64,000 bases of DNA from Colicola sp016286205. Lineage in GTDB: Bacteria; Bacteroidota; Bacteroidia; Bacteroidales; Paludibacteraceae. Of the stretch, positions 44,627 through 52,959 are shown one piece after another. Under the pieces are notes generated by a model. That model was not told where the DNA came from. It saw only the letters and a list, made by a program, of their open reading frames with translations, and made no database searches. The stretch is taken from positions 6,831-70,830 of the forward strand of contig JAEESF010000012.1 in NCBI GenBank assembly GCA_016286205.1. Direction: 5' to 3'. The translations under genes were made by a program, and so were the position numbers. Within the stretch, counting starts at the first letter, position 1. The number at the start of each line of letters is the position of its first letter.

Positions 44627-45585
44627 TTGGCGCCGCAGGATATATCGCTCCGCGACATATCAAGGCTATTGCCGATACAGGCAACAACCTGATGGTGGCG
44701 TATGACAAATTTGACAGCGTGGGACGTTTGGACAGTTCGTTCCCTAATTGCTCGTTCTATACAGAGAATGAGCAGTTTGACCGTTTCTGCTCCAAACAGA
44801 TGCGTACGGAACATCCATTGCACTGGGTGTCTATTTGTACGCCTAACTATACGCACGACGCGTTTATTCGCTACGGTTTGCGTCTGGGCTGCAATGTGAT
44901 ATGCGAGAAACCGCTTGTTCTGAATCCGTACAACATTGATAACCTTTTGGAATTGGAAGAAGAAACGGGACATCAGGCATACACGATTCTTCAACTGCGT
45001 TTGCACGATAAGATTCGTGCGCTGAAACAGAAAGTGGAGCAGGGTGATCCGAAGAAGATATATGATGTGGACCTGACCTATATCACAAGTCGTGGCAACT
45101 GGTATTACGCCAGTTGGAAAGGCGATGTTCGTAAATCAGGAGGAATAGCCACTAACATTGGAGTGCATTTCTACGATATGTTACAGTGGATTTTTGGTCC
45201 GGTAAAGCAAAACATAGTGCATGTTATGTCGTTTGATCGCGTAGCGGGATACTTGGAACTAGAGAAAGCGCGCGTGCGTTATTTCCTTAGTATCAATGCC
45301 GATTGTCTGCCCGAGAATGCGGTTCAAGGCGAGAAACGCACATATCGCACACTGAATATCGATGGCGAGGAGTTTGAGTTCTCGCAGGGCTTTACAGAAT
45401 TGCATACGGAGAGTTATCGCCAGATTCTGTCCGGGAAAGGTTTCCGCATTTCAGAAGCTCGTCCTTGTATCGAGACTGTCGCACAAATTCGTCACGCCGA
45501 ACCGATTGGTTTGGTTGGCGATTATCATCCTTTAGCTAAATTACCATTGAGTCCTCATCCTTTCGGTTGGGACGATAAACGATAG
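44602..45585 (+). CDS. WlbA-like UDP-N-acetylamino-sugar 3-dehydrogenase (Gfo/Idh/MocA)
   Basis: A 327-aa oxidoreductase very like WlbA/WbpB, which oxidises C3 of UDP-N-acetylglucosaminuronate. Matching segments are FALIGAAGYIAPRHIKAI, VSICTPNYTHDAFIRYGLRL, CEKPLVLNPYNID, DLTYITSRGNWYYASWKGD and GGIATNIGVHFYDMLQWIFG, the last with the catalytic His. The UDP-glucuronate route from Ugd and the DegT aminotransferase would fit a 2,3-diamino uronic acid sugar, but the acetyltransferase and epimerase of that pathway are not in this window. The gene overlaps the deacetylase-like gene by 25 bp. Confidence 0.85.
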   Translation: MDTLNFALIGAAGYIAPRHIKAIADTGNNLMVAYDKFDSVGRLDSSFPNCSFYTENEQFDRFCSKQMRTEHPLHWVSICTPNYTHDAFIRYGLRLGCNVICEKPLVLNPYNIDNLLELEEETGHQAYTILQLRLHDKIRALKQKVEQGDPKKIYDVDLTYITSRGNWYYASWKGDVRKSGGIATNIGVHFYDMLQWIFGPVKQNIVHVMSFDRVAGYLELEKARVRYFLSINADCLPENAVQGEKRTYRTLNIDGEEFEFSQGFTELHTESYRQILSGKGFRISEARPCIETVAQIRHAEPIGLVGDYHPLAKLPLSPHPFGWDDKR

Positions 45586-45586
45586 T

Positions 45587-46441
45587 ATGAAGAGAACAAA
45601 ATTTATAGTATTACTGGCCTTGCTTTCCGCCATGTTGGCTTCGTGTGTAACAGCACGAAAAGTCAACTATATGCAAGCGCCAGACAAGCAAATCCCCAGT
45701 TATGCGGACACATTGAGTTTTGAGGATTACGAATTGCGAATGGGAGATAGGTTGTATGTTTATGTCTATTCGCTTGATGAAAATGTGTCTAAAATGTATA
45801 ATGCAGGAGGAACAGGAAGTAACATTCGCCAGCAAATGAGCGTGGGAACAATGAGTGGTTCTTACGACTTGTACACCTATCTGGTGGATGATAATGGTGA
45901 GATTGATTTCCCGACAGTAGGCAAGCTCTATGTACGCGGTTTGACAACACGTGATGTGAAACACAAACTGGAAGAAGAGTTGGGTAAATTGCTTCAGGAA
46001 ATTCCCGGTTATTCAACTGTATCGGTGGAAGTGAATATTGTTAACCGTAGTTTCTCGATTATCGGCGCACAGAGTGGGCGTTATGCCATTAATAAGGAGA
46101 AGATGACCATCTTCGAGGCTTTGGCTATGGCAGGCGATTTAGGAGAATTTAATAGTCGAAAGGAGATTAAATTGGTTCGCGAGAAAGAGGGCGTTACCAC
46201 TATTAAGACTTTTGATGTGCGCTCGGAGGATATTGTTAACTCTGAGTTTTACTATATCGAACCGAATGACATTATCTATATTCGCCAAATACCAGGCTAC
46301 AGTTTCGGTATCAATTCCGCATCTACGGCTTTGGGTATTTGTGCTTCGACACTATCGTTCGGCGTGCTTATATACTCAGTTGTTCAAACAGGTATCATTC
46401 ATGTACAAAATAAAAAAAATGGGGTATACGATAAACCATAA
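45587..46441 (+). CDS. wza: Polysaccharide export outer-membrane lipoprotein (Wza-like)
   Basis: The outer-membrane export channel component, 284 aa. The lipobox is LASC (Cys20). The Poly_export domain follows, with YELRMGDRLYVYVYSLDEN and IDFPTVGKLYVRGLTTRD. An SLBB-type segment has FSIIGAQSGRYAINKEKMTIFEALAMAGDL and IEPNDIIYIRQ. A C-terminal hydrophobic helix (STALGICASTLSFGVLIYSVV) would give the membrane-spanning ring. It starts 1 bp after the dehydrogenase stop and is followed by a paralog. Confidence 0.9.
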   Translation: MKRTKFIVLLALLSAMLASCVTARKVNYMQAPDKQIPSYADTLSFEDYELRMGDRLYVYVYSLDENVSKMYNAGGTGSNIRQQMSVGTMSGSYDLYTYLVDDNGEIDFPTVGKLYVRGLTTRDVKHKLEEELGKLLQEIPGYSTVSVEVNIVNRSFSIIGAQSGRYAINKEKMTIFEALAMAGDLGEFNSRKEIKLVREKEGVTTIKTFDVRSEDIVNSEFYYIEPNDIIYIRQIPGYSFGINSASTALGICASTLSFGVLIYSVVQTGIIHVQNKKNGVYDKP

Positions 46442-46445
46442 AGCC

Positions 46446-47213
46446 ATGAGAAAGATTCAATACATATTCCTCTCGCTCATGGCAATATGCCTGACGAGTT
46501 GTTACAGTCATCGCGTGATAGGTTATCTGCAAGAACCGACAAAGGCCAACAAGTTGCCTGTATATGATTCTGCGGCCTATGAACCCTATCGTATACGCGT
46601 TAATGATGAGATTATCTATCGTCTGATAACACTGGACGAGACAATCTCTAAGTCATTGTCGGCCAATAATTCTACAGCCGGTCAGTATGCCAATTCGTAT
46701 CGCGTTTATTCGGATGGAACAGTTGATCTGCCCTTCTTGAAACCTCTGCATATAGCAGGTTTGACAGAACAAGAGGCGCAAGACACATTGCGTGCGGCGT
46801 TTAGGGAGATAATACCTGATGCAGATGTCAAATTGGCCATCTATAACAAGTATTTCTCGGTAGTCGGTGATGCTAAGGCCGGACGTTACTACATCTACAA
46901 GGAGAAAATGAATATTTTCCAAGCCTTGGCTATGACGGGCGATGTGATGAATAGCGGCGACCGTCGTCATATACGCATTATTCGTCCTCGCGATGGCGGG
47001 CAAGAACCAGAGATTCTGGAGTTTGATATTCGAACGAACTCTATCATAGATTCGAAGTATTACTACGTCTATCCGAATGATGTGATATATGTGGCTCGTA
47101 CTAAATCGAGTTTCTATAAAGTTCCTACTTATACGGGCTTCTTAGGCTTGATAACCAGTAGTGTGGCTCTGCTAACATCGGTACTTAACTACGTGGCTTA
47201 TATATACAAATAA
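46446..47213 (+). CDS. Second polysaccharide export lipoprotein (Wza-like)
   Basis: A 255-aa paralog of the preceding gene. Lipobox LTSC (Cys17) is followed by HRVIGYLQEP, YRIRVNDEIIYRLITLDE, VDLPFLKPLHIAGLTEQE, FSVVGDAKAGRYYIYKEKMNIFQALAMTGD and the final helix GFLGLITSSVALLTSVLNYVAY. I start it at 46446 (MRKIQY); an ATG at 46419 would overlap the first gene by 23 bp. Two tandem channel lipoproteins may build a mixed ring or serve different polymers. Confidence 0.88.
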   Translation: MRKIQYIFLSLMAICLTSCYSHRVIGYLQEPTKANKLPVYDSAAYEPYRIRVNDEIIYRLITLDETISKSLSANNSTAGQYANSYRVYSDGTVDLPFLKPLHIAGLTEQEAQDTLRAAFREIIPDADVKLAIYNKYFSVVGDAKAGRYYIYKEKMNIFQALAMTGDVMNSGDRRHIRIIRPRDGGQEPEILEFDIRTNSIIDSKYYYVYPNDVIYVARTKSSFYKVPTYTGFLGLITSSVALLTSVLNYVAYIYK

Positions 47214-47217
47214 GACT

Positions 47218-49818
47218 ATGGATAACAATAATCAATATTACGCTCCCGCGGGCAATAATCAGTATTATCAGCCTGCAGGTAACAACAACTATTACCAGGG
47301 AAATCAACAGTATTACCAGCAAGATCCTCAACAGGATAACAACGAAGAAGGTTCGTTGAGTTTTAATCCGGTGGAGTGGTTCTTTACCTTCTTGCACTAT
47401 TGGTATTTATTCGTGATTGCATTGGCAATCGCGCTTGGTTTGGCTATGCTTAAGAACCGTAGGTGGATTCCTACGTACTACTCGCAAGGAACAATCGTCA
47501 TCAAAGAGAGTGGTACGTATGGTGGATCTGCATCGGCTCTGATGCAAGGCTTTGGTGTTGATGCGGGCTACAAGAATGTCAACAACCAGATGATTATGCT
47601 CGGATCTTACGACCTGATGTGTAGAGTGGTTGATTCGTTGCCATTCATGCAAGTAGAGTATATCACGCAAGGTCGTTTTAAGACTCGTCAGCTCTATCGT
47701 CAAACGCCCATGGTGATTGAACCAGCGCGCATAGAGCAACGCGCTTACGACGTACTGTATATGGTGAATATCCTCAGCGATGGCACGTTGCATATCTCGT
47801 CTACGAACGAATCGATACCTTTGGAACTGGATGTGCATTATGGTACTCCTATTTCGTGCGAGCTATTTGATATAACTATATGGCCGACAGAGTTTATGGT
47901 TAGTTCGGGAAAGATTTATTTCCGTTTCCGTACACATGATTCGTTGGTCGATGAGTTTATGGGGCGTTTGCAACTCTCGTTTGTGACCGAAGGTTCCACT
48001 GTATTGGCTCTTTCTCTCGTGAGCGAGACACCTCAACGTGACTGTGAGTTCCTAGACAAATTGGCAGAGATATACTTGCTGCAAAATTTGGAACAAAAGA
48101 ATGAGGTAGCAGAGAACTCTATCCGCTTCATCAGCGAGCAATTGGAGAATCTGCAAGCGTCGTTGCAAGTATCAGAAGGAGCCATGACAGACTTCCGTCA
48201 GGAGAACAAGTTTGTTGATGTCAATTCGTACGCGGGCCAGTTGATGGGACGTATTGCCGAATATGACCAACAACAAATGGCATTGCGTCTGCGTGAGACA
48301 TATTTTGACTACCTCATCAATTATATCCATCAGAATATTGAGGCAGGGGCTGTAATCGCGCCATCTTCGCTTGGCTTGAATGAGCCGATGCTGATGACAC
48401 TGGTACAACAGCTGAACGATTTGCGTATTCAGCGTGGTGAACTGACAGAGAAGAACGTATATTACGCCAAGTATACCAAGGATATAGAGAATGTGAAGAC
48501 CGCGATAGAAGAGGTAGTTCACTCTATGCGCGCATCGTTGGAGATAGAGAAAACGGATCTGAAGAATCGCTATGCCGAAGTAGAGAAGGCCATCAAGTCG
48601 TTGCCGGAAAAAGAACTGCAGATGGTTGCTATCGAACGTAACTATCGTATTGACGATAACTACTACACCTTCTTCCTGCAGAAACGTGCGGAGGCAGAGA
48701 TTCAAAAGGCTAGTAACACGCCTGACAATAGCATTCTAGATAAGGCGCGTACAACGGCCGTGATGAACTCAAAAGAAAAGCAGAAAACAACTACGACTTA
48801 TTTGTTAGTTGGCTTCTTGATTCCATTCTTGCTGATTATCTTGAGTGAATTGCTGAACAATAAGATTCGTTCTCCGAAGGAAGTAACTAAATTGAAGACT
48901 TTCCGCCTGATAGGTACATTGCGTCACGCAAAGAGCCAAAATCCTACGTTGGTACGTTCTTCGCCTCGTTCGAGCTATGCGGAAATGCTGCGAGCAATAC
49001 GTACGCGTCTTGAGTTCTTGCTTCGTCGTAAGACCAATATGATGATTTGCGTCACTTCTACCGAATCTGGTGATGGTAAGACATTCCTCTCGACCAACTT
49101 GGCTTCGCTCTATGCGATGACGGGCAAGAAGACATTGCTGATTGACTTGGACCTTCGTAAACCGAATATTCACACCAAACTTGGTCTGGAGGGCGGAGAA
49201 GGTATGTCCAACTATCTGATAGGTGAGTGCACTCTAGATGAAGCGTTGGTAACCGATACACAGTTTGGATTTGATTTCTTACGTGCAGGAACGATTCCTC
49301 CAAACCCGGGAGAATTGGTTCACACGGATAAGTTAGCACAATTGATGGCTGATTTGCGCGAGAAGTACGAGTTTATAGTAATCGATACATCGCCTATTGG
49401 TCTGGTACCTGATGCGTACGCGATGATTGAGCATTGCGATATCTGCTTGTTCGTTATCCGTTGTATGCAGACCAACAAATCCTTCTGCCGTCAGACCTTG
49501 GAGCAAATGACTGAAGTGGTGGATAATCCAGATAAAGTGCAGATTGTATTGTCGGATATCCCGACCGAAGGTCGTCACTCGTATGGCTCCGGTTACGGTT
49601 ACGGTTATGGCGGTTATGGCGGTTACGGTTATGGTCACTTTGGATATGGTGGTTATGGCGGTTACGGCTATGGCTACGGAGAGAATAACTCTAAAGCAAA
49701 GCATTACGGCAAATTGTACGGTATGATTTACGGTCGTTTGCTGAAGGATGACAAGGCATATCGTGCATACAACTATTATCATCACGAAGAGGATGATGAA
49801 ACGGCTACAGAGAAATAA
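47218..49818 (+). CDS. wzc: Wzc-type chain-length regulator and tyrosine autokinase
   Basis: An 866-aa inner-membrane co-polymerase with its kinase fused. Residues 1-45 are a Asn/Gln/Tyr-rich cytoplasmic head. TM1 is about 57-78, then a large periplasmic domain with coiled coils to about 520, and TM2 near 523-545. The BY-kinase has Walker A GDGKT (618-622), Walker A' LLIDLDLRKP and FIVIDTSPIG. Residues about 789-825 are a Tyr/Gly repeat (GYGYGGYGGYGYG), and the C-terminus has a Tyr cluster (YRAYNYY) for autophosphorylation. No phosphatase (Wzb) gene is in the window. It is the last gene of the plus-strand arm. Confidence 0.93.
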   Translation: MDNNNQYYAPAGNNQYYQPAGNNNYYQGNQQYYQQDPQQDNNEEGSLSFNPVEWFFTFLHYWYLFVIALAIALGLAMLKNRRWIPTYYSQGTIVIKESGTYGGSASALMQGFGVDAGYKNVNNQMIMLGSYDLMCRVVDSLPFMQVEYITQGRFKTRQLYRQTPMVIEPARIEQRAYDVLYMVNILSDGTLHISSTNESIPLELDVHYGTPISCELFDITIWPTEFMVSSGKIYFRFRTHDSLVDEFMGRLQLSFVTEGSTVLALSLVSETPQRDCEFLDKLAEIYLLQNLEQKNEVAENSIRFISEQLENLQASLQVSEGAMTDFRQENKFVDVNSYAGQLMGRIAEYDQQQMALRLRETYFDYLINYIHQNIEAGAVIAPSSLGLNEPMLMTLVQQLNDLRIQRGELTEKNVYYAKYTKDIENVKTAIEEVVHSMRASLEIEKTDLKNRYAEVEKAIKSLPEKELQMVAIERNYRIDDNYYTFFLQKRAEAEIQKASNTPDNSILDKARTTAVMNSKEKQKTTTTYLLVGFLIPFLLIILSELLNNKIRSPKEVTKLKTFRLIGTLRHAKSQNPTLVRSSPRSSYAEMLRAIRTRLEFLLRRKTNMMICVTSTESGDGKTFLSTNLASLYAMTGKKTLLIDLDLRKPNIHTKLGLEGGEGMSNYLIGECTLDEALVTDTQFGFDFLRAGTIPPNPGELVHTDKLAQLMADLREKYEFIVIDTSPIGLVPDAYAMIEHCDICLFVIRCMQTNKSFCRQTLEQMTEVVDNPDKVQIVLSDIPTEGRHSYGSGYGYGYGGYGGYGYGHFGYGGYGGYGYGYGENNSKAKHYGKLYGMIYGRLLKDDKAYRAYNYYHHEEDDETATEK

Positions 49819-49827
49819 TGTTAGTCG

Positions 49828-51132
49828 TTAGAAATTGGAGGGGATGCAGAGATGCATCTCCTCTTTTGTTACAGGATGCGTGAAACGTATTTCCGCAGCA
49901 TGGAGCATTAGCCTAGAAGCAGCCTCTCCGTATAATCGGTCGCCAATGATTGGAGCATTTAATCCTTGCGGGTGGGCCGCGTGCACGCGCAACTGGTGCG
50001 TGCGTCCTGTGCGCGGGAACATATCTATTAATACGGTGCCATTAGAACGGTGCTCGCGGACTTTGTAATAGGTTATGGACGGTTTGCCATGCTCAAAATC
50101 AACCATTTGTCGTGGTCGGTCGAACGGATTGGGTAGTAGCGGCAACTCAATGGTGCCTTCTTTTGGGATGTTTTCTCCGCGACAAACGGCTTCGTAGCGT
50201 TTGAGAATGTCGCGGCGTTGGAAATAGGCCTGTAGCGTTTTGTAGGTATCTGCCGTTTTTGCGAGTACAACTAGGCCACTGGTGTCTTGGTCCAAACGAT
50301 GTGCAGGCAGAATAGGGTAGCCGCGTTGTTCAGTCAAGAGACCGGCCAATGATGGTTCGTCGTTTTTGCCCGGAACAGATAATAAGCCTGCAGGTTTGTT
50401 CGCGACAATGAGATAATCATCCTCAGAGAGGATGGGGATATCTTCAACGCGGAATGTATGGTTGTTGTTTGTGAGTCCTTCAATCGTCAGCCCTTCTATG
50501 CCCTGCAACATGTGCCGCAAAATAGGGACACAACGCCCGGAACAAGGCGCGTAGAAACAGCCTTCTCTGCGCAGTTCGTTTTGCGGCGAAGCGCCCACCC
50601 AGAACTCTGCGAGTGCGATGGGTTTTAGGCCGTTGGATAAAGCAAACTGGAGCAGTTTTGGCGCGCAACACTCGCCTGCACCGCTAGGTGGCAGTGTGGC
50701 TTCTGCAGCCGTTTCTTTTTTGTGGGATGTGTTACTAAACCACTCCTTTGGAGTGACGATAGGTTTTTCGTTAGCAAAAATATCCAACAGATTGCGTGTT
50801 TCTCCGCGTCCGTTTAGCAAGTTATATTGCGCGAAAAGTAGCCGTTGTAGACGTTTGGAATCGGCTTTGCTTGTACCGACAGGCGGAGTGGGCATGTTGT
50901 AAACAGGTGGAACGAAGCCATCGTGCGTGTAAGTGCCATCCAACATGGCCGAGAAAGCAGATAGATAATACAGTTCTTCCGTTGACGTTTTGACGAGCAA
51001 AATGCCGAACATCTTGCCGCACCTGTGCAACTCGCTCTCAGGGTGCATGCGCATATAAGCATGAACCCACTTGATGACTTCCAGCGAAGCAGAGTGCACA
51101 TCGTGGCCAATATGTAACATGGAAAGGTCCAT
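49828..51132 (-). CDS. RluA-family pseudouridine synthase with extra N-terminal domain
   Basis: An RNA pseudouridine synthase of 434 aa. The catalytic core is in the C-terminal 220 residues: DYLIVANKPAGLLSVPG, the Asp motif HRLDQDTSGLVVLAKT, and GRTHQLRVHAAHPQGL near the end. The first 200 residues are unlike small RluA proteins and contain a Cys-bearing segment ECCAPKLLQFAL followed by FYAPCSGRCVPIL; this resembles the longer RluA proteins of Bacteroidetes. The start at 51132 is fixed by the promoter only 8 nt upstream. Its RNA target is not known. Its 3' end overlaps a terminator hairpin. Confidence 0.88.
   Translation of the reverse strand: MDLSMLHIGHDVHSASLEVIKWVHAYMRMHPESELHRCGKMFGILLVKTSTEELYYLSAFSAMLDGTYTHDGFVPPVYNMPTPPVGTSKADSKRLQRLLFAQYNLLNGRGETRNLLDIFANEKPIVTPKEWFSNTSHKKETAAEATLPPSGAGECCAPKLLQFALSNGLKPIALAEFWVGASPQNELRREGCFYAPCSGRCVPILRHMLQGIEGLTIEGLTNNNHTFRVEDIPILSEDDYLIVANKPAGLLSVPGKNDEPSLAGLLTEQRGYPILPAHRLDQDTSGLVVLAKTADTYKTLQAYFQRRDILKRYEAVCRGENIPKEGTIELPLLPNPFDRPRQMVDFEHGKPSITYYKVREHRSNGTVLIDMFPRTGRTHQLRVHAAHPQGLNAPIIGDRLYGEAASRLMLHAAEIRFTHPVTKEEMHLCIPSNF
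49838..49867 (+). terminator. Terminator of the wzc operon, inside the RluA-family coding end
   Basis: An 11-bp stem (49838-49848 with 49853-49863, one G-U pair), loop GAGA, then a short T-run at 49864-49867. It lies 20 bp after the wzc stop and within the last codons of the convergent pseudouridine synthase gene. Confidence 0.8.
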
Positions 51133-51140
51133 AGTCGGTG

Positions 51141-51171
51141 CAAAGGTACAAAAAAAAACTGAACTGGACAA
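51141..51171 (-). promoter_or_regulatory. Bacteroidetes-type promoter of the RluA-family gene
   Basis: Minus strand: TTG (51169-51171), 20-bp spacer, TACCTTTG (51141-51148). As in mtaB, only 8 nt lie between the last G and the ATG at 51132. Confidence 0.82.
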
Positions 51172-51174
51172 GAA

Positions 51175-51315
51175 ATCTTAATAAAAGTACATTTTTTGAG
51201 GTCGAAAATGTCAGGTAGTGCTCTCGTTTATGTCTCGGTAAAGTCTCGGTCAAACCACGTTGTGCTCCCGTAAGGTCAAAATCTTAATCAGAGTACATTT
51301 TTGTGAGGTGCAAAT
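51175..51315. repeat. Imperfect direct repeat flanking an 11-bp period array
   Basis: ATCTTAATAAAAGTACATTT at 51175 and ATCTTAATCAGAGTACATTT at 51281 begin two imperfect 35-bp direct repeats (51175-51209 and 51281-51315). Between them, from 51211 to 51276, units recur every 11 bp with cores at 51222, 51233 and 51244 (TCTCG) and a TCCCG at 51266. The rest of the gap 51172-51474 holds the two divergent promoters. Confidence 0.75.
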
Positions 51316-51378
51316 TAGGGCCAGAAAAAAGGTCGAATTTCGTAAAATTTAGCAAATTGCAAAATAAAATTCATTTTA

Positions 51379-51410
51379 TTTGCATATTTAGATTTTTTTT
51401 TGTAACTTTG
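51379..51410 (+). promoter_or_regulatory. Bacteroidetes-type promoter of the DUF1846 gene
   Basis: TTTG at 51379-51382, 20-bp spacer rich in T, TAACTTTG at 51403-51410. The leader to the ATG at 51475 is about 60 nt. Confidence 0.83.
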
Positions 51411-51474
51411 CAGCCGAAATTGCGCAATATGTGTTAATGCGGCGTATTAGTCATTTTAAGGTCATATAAAGATT

Positions 51475-52956
51475 ATGCAAACAGCTTTTGATAACGAGAA
51501 GTACATCCGAATACAATCGGAGCACATCCGCGAGCGAATCGCACAGTTTGGTAACAAACTTTACCTCGAGTTAGGCGGCAAACTCTTCGACGACATGCAT
51601 GCCAGTCGAGTGTTGCCGGGCTTCCTGCCTGATAGCAAATTGCGGATGTTAGAGCAGCTACGTGACTCGCTCGAGATAGTGATTGTTATCTCTGCGTTGG
51701 ATATTGAGCGAAACAAAGTGCGTCAGGACCTAGGTATTACCTACGATGAGGATGTGTTGCGTTTGCGCGATGAGTTCACTCAGCGTGGTTTTCTCGTTTC
51801 GTCGGTCGTTATCACTCATTACACGGGTCAGCGTTCGGCTGATGCGTATCGTCAGCGCCTGGAGCGCAAAGGAATACGCGTGTATTACCACTATACCATC
51901 GAAGGCTATCCGCATAACGTGGATCTGATAGCTTCGGACGAAGGTTTTGGTCATGACGATTTCATCGAGACGACTCGTCCGTTGGTGGTTGTTACGGCAC
52001 CGGGACCCGGTAGCGGTAAGATGGCTGTTTGTCTTAGTCAGCTCTACAACGAGCAGCGCCATGGGCACGAAGCGGGATATGCGAAGTTTGAGACGTTCCC
52101 TGTATGGAACTTGCCTCTCAAGCACCCGTTGAATATTGCTTACGAAGCGGCCACGGCCGATTTGCAGGATGTGAACATGATTGATCCGTTCCATCTGGAA
52201 GCATACGGCAAGACTGCGGTTAATTACAACCGCGACATAGAGATCTACCCTGTGCTAGATGCACTGTTTACATCTATCTACGGTCAGAATCCGTACAAGT
52301 CGCCTACCGATATGGGCGTGAATATGGTGGGATTCTGCATCAGCGATGACGAAGCTGTGCGTGAAGCTAGCAAGCAGGAGATTATTCGCCGTTATTTCCA
52401 GGCTTTGTGCCATTTGGCTAATGGGGCTGTGAATGATGCAGAAATAAAGAAACTGGCCCTATTGCAGCAGCAAGTAGGTATCAATACCGCTTACCGTAAA
52501 ACTACGGTTGCTGCGCGTGAACGCCGTGCCTTGACCGGTGCATTGCATGATGGTGCTTTTGCTCATGCCGCGGCCATCGAACTGCCTAACGGCAAGATTA
52601 TTACTGCAGAGGCAGGCGAATTGTTGGGCTCTTCCGCAGCTTTGCTGCTGAATGCGATGAAAGAACTGGCGGGAATAGACCACGCTCTGCGATTGATTCC
52701 GGAGAATATCATTGAGCCTATTCAGCGGATGAAGATCAATTACCTACATGGTCAGAATCCTCGTTTGCATACGGATGAGGTGCTAGTGGCTCTGTCGGTT
52801 CTCTCGCTCAATGATGAGAATTGTCGCCGAGCACTCGAGACTTTGCCGCAGTTGAAGGGCTGTCAAGCGCACTCTACAGTCATGCTGAAGGAAGTGGACT
52901 GGCGGACGTTTAAAAAACTAGGTATAGACTTAACAACTGACCCGGCAAAGAAATAA
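51475..52956 (+). CDS. DUF1846 family protein
   Basis: A 493-aa cytoplasmic protein of the DUF1846 family, of normal length. Recognisable segments are YLELGGKLFDDMHASRVLPG, IVISALDIERNKVRQDLGIT, RPLVVVTAPGPGSGKMAVCL (a P-loop-like stretch) and GVNMVGFCISDDEAV. Its biochemical function is not established as far as I know. It begins a plus-strand group with the acyltransferase 3 bp behind it, followed by cysE, the C_GCAxxG_C_C protein and lpdA, all within a few bases of each other, which suggests one operon. Confidence 0.92.
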   Translation: MQTAFDNEKYIRIQSEHIRERIAQFGNKLYLELGGKLFDDMHASRVLPGFLPDSKLRMLEQLRDSLEIVIVISALDIERNKVRQDLGITYDEDVLRLRDEFTQRGFLVSSVVITHYTGQRSADAYRQRLERKGIRVYYHYTIEGYPHNVDLIASDEGFGHDDFIETTRPLVVVTAPGPGSGKMAVCLSQLYNEQRHGHEAGYAKFETFPVWNLPLKHPLNIAYEAATADLQDVNMIDPFHLEAYGKTAVNYNRDIEIYPVLDALFTSIYGQNPYKSPTDMGVNMVGFCISDDEAVREASKQEIIRRYFQALCHLANGAVNDAEIKKLALLQQQVGINTAYRKTTVAARERRALTGALHDGAFAHAAAIELPNGKIITAEAGELLGSSAALLLNAMKELAGIDHALRLIPENIIEPIQRMKINYLHGQNPRLHTDEVLVALSVLSLNDENCRRALETLPQLKGCQAHSTVMLKEVDWRTFKKLGIDLTTDPAKK

Positions 52957-52959
52957 AGT

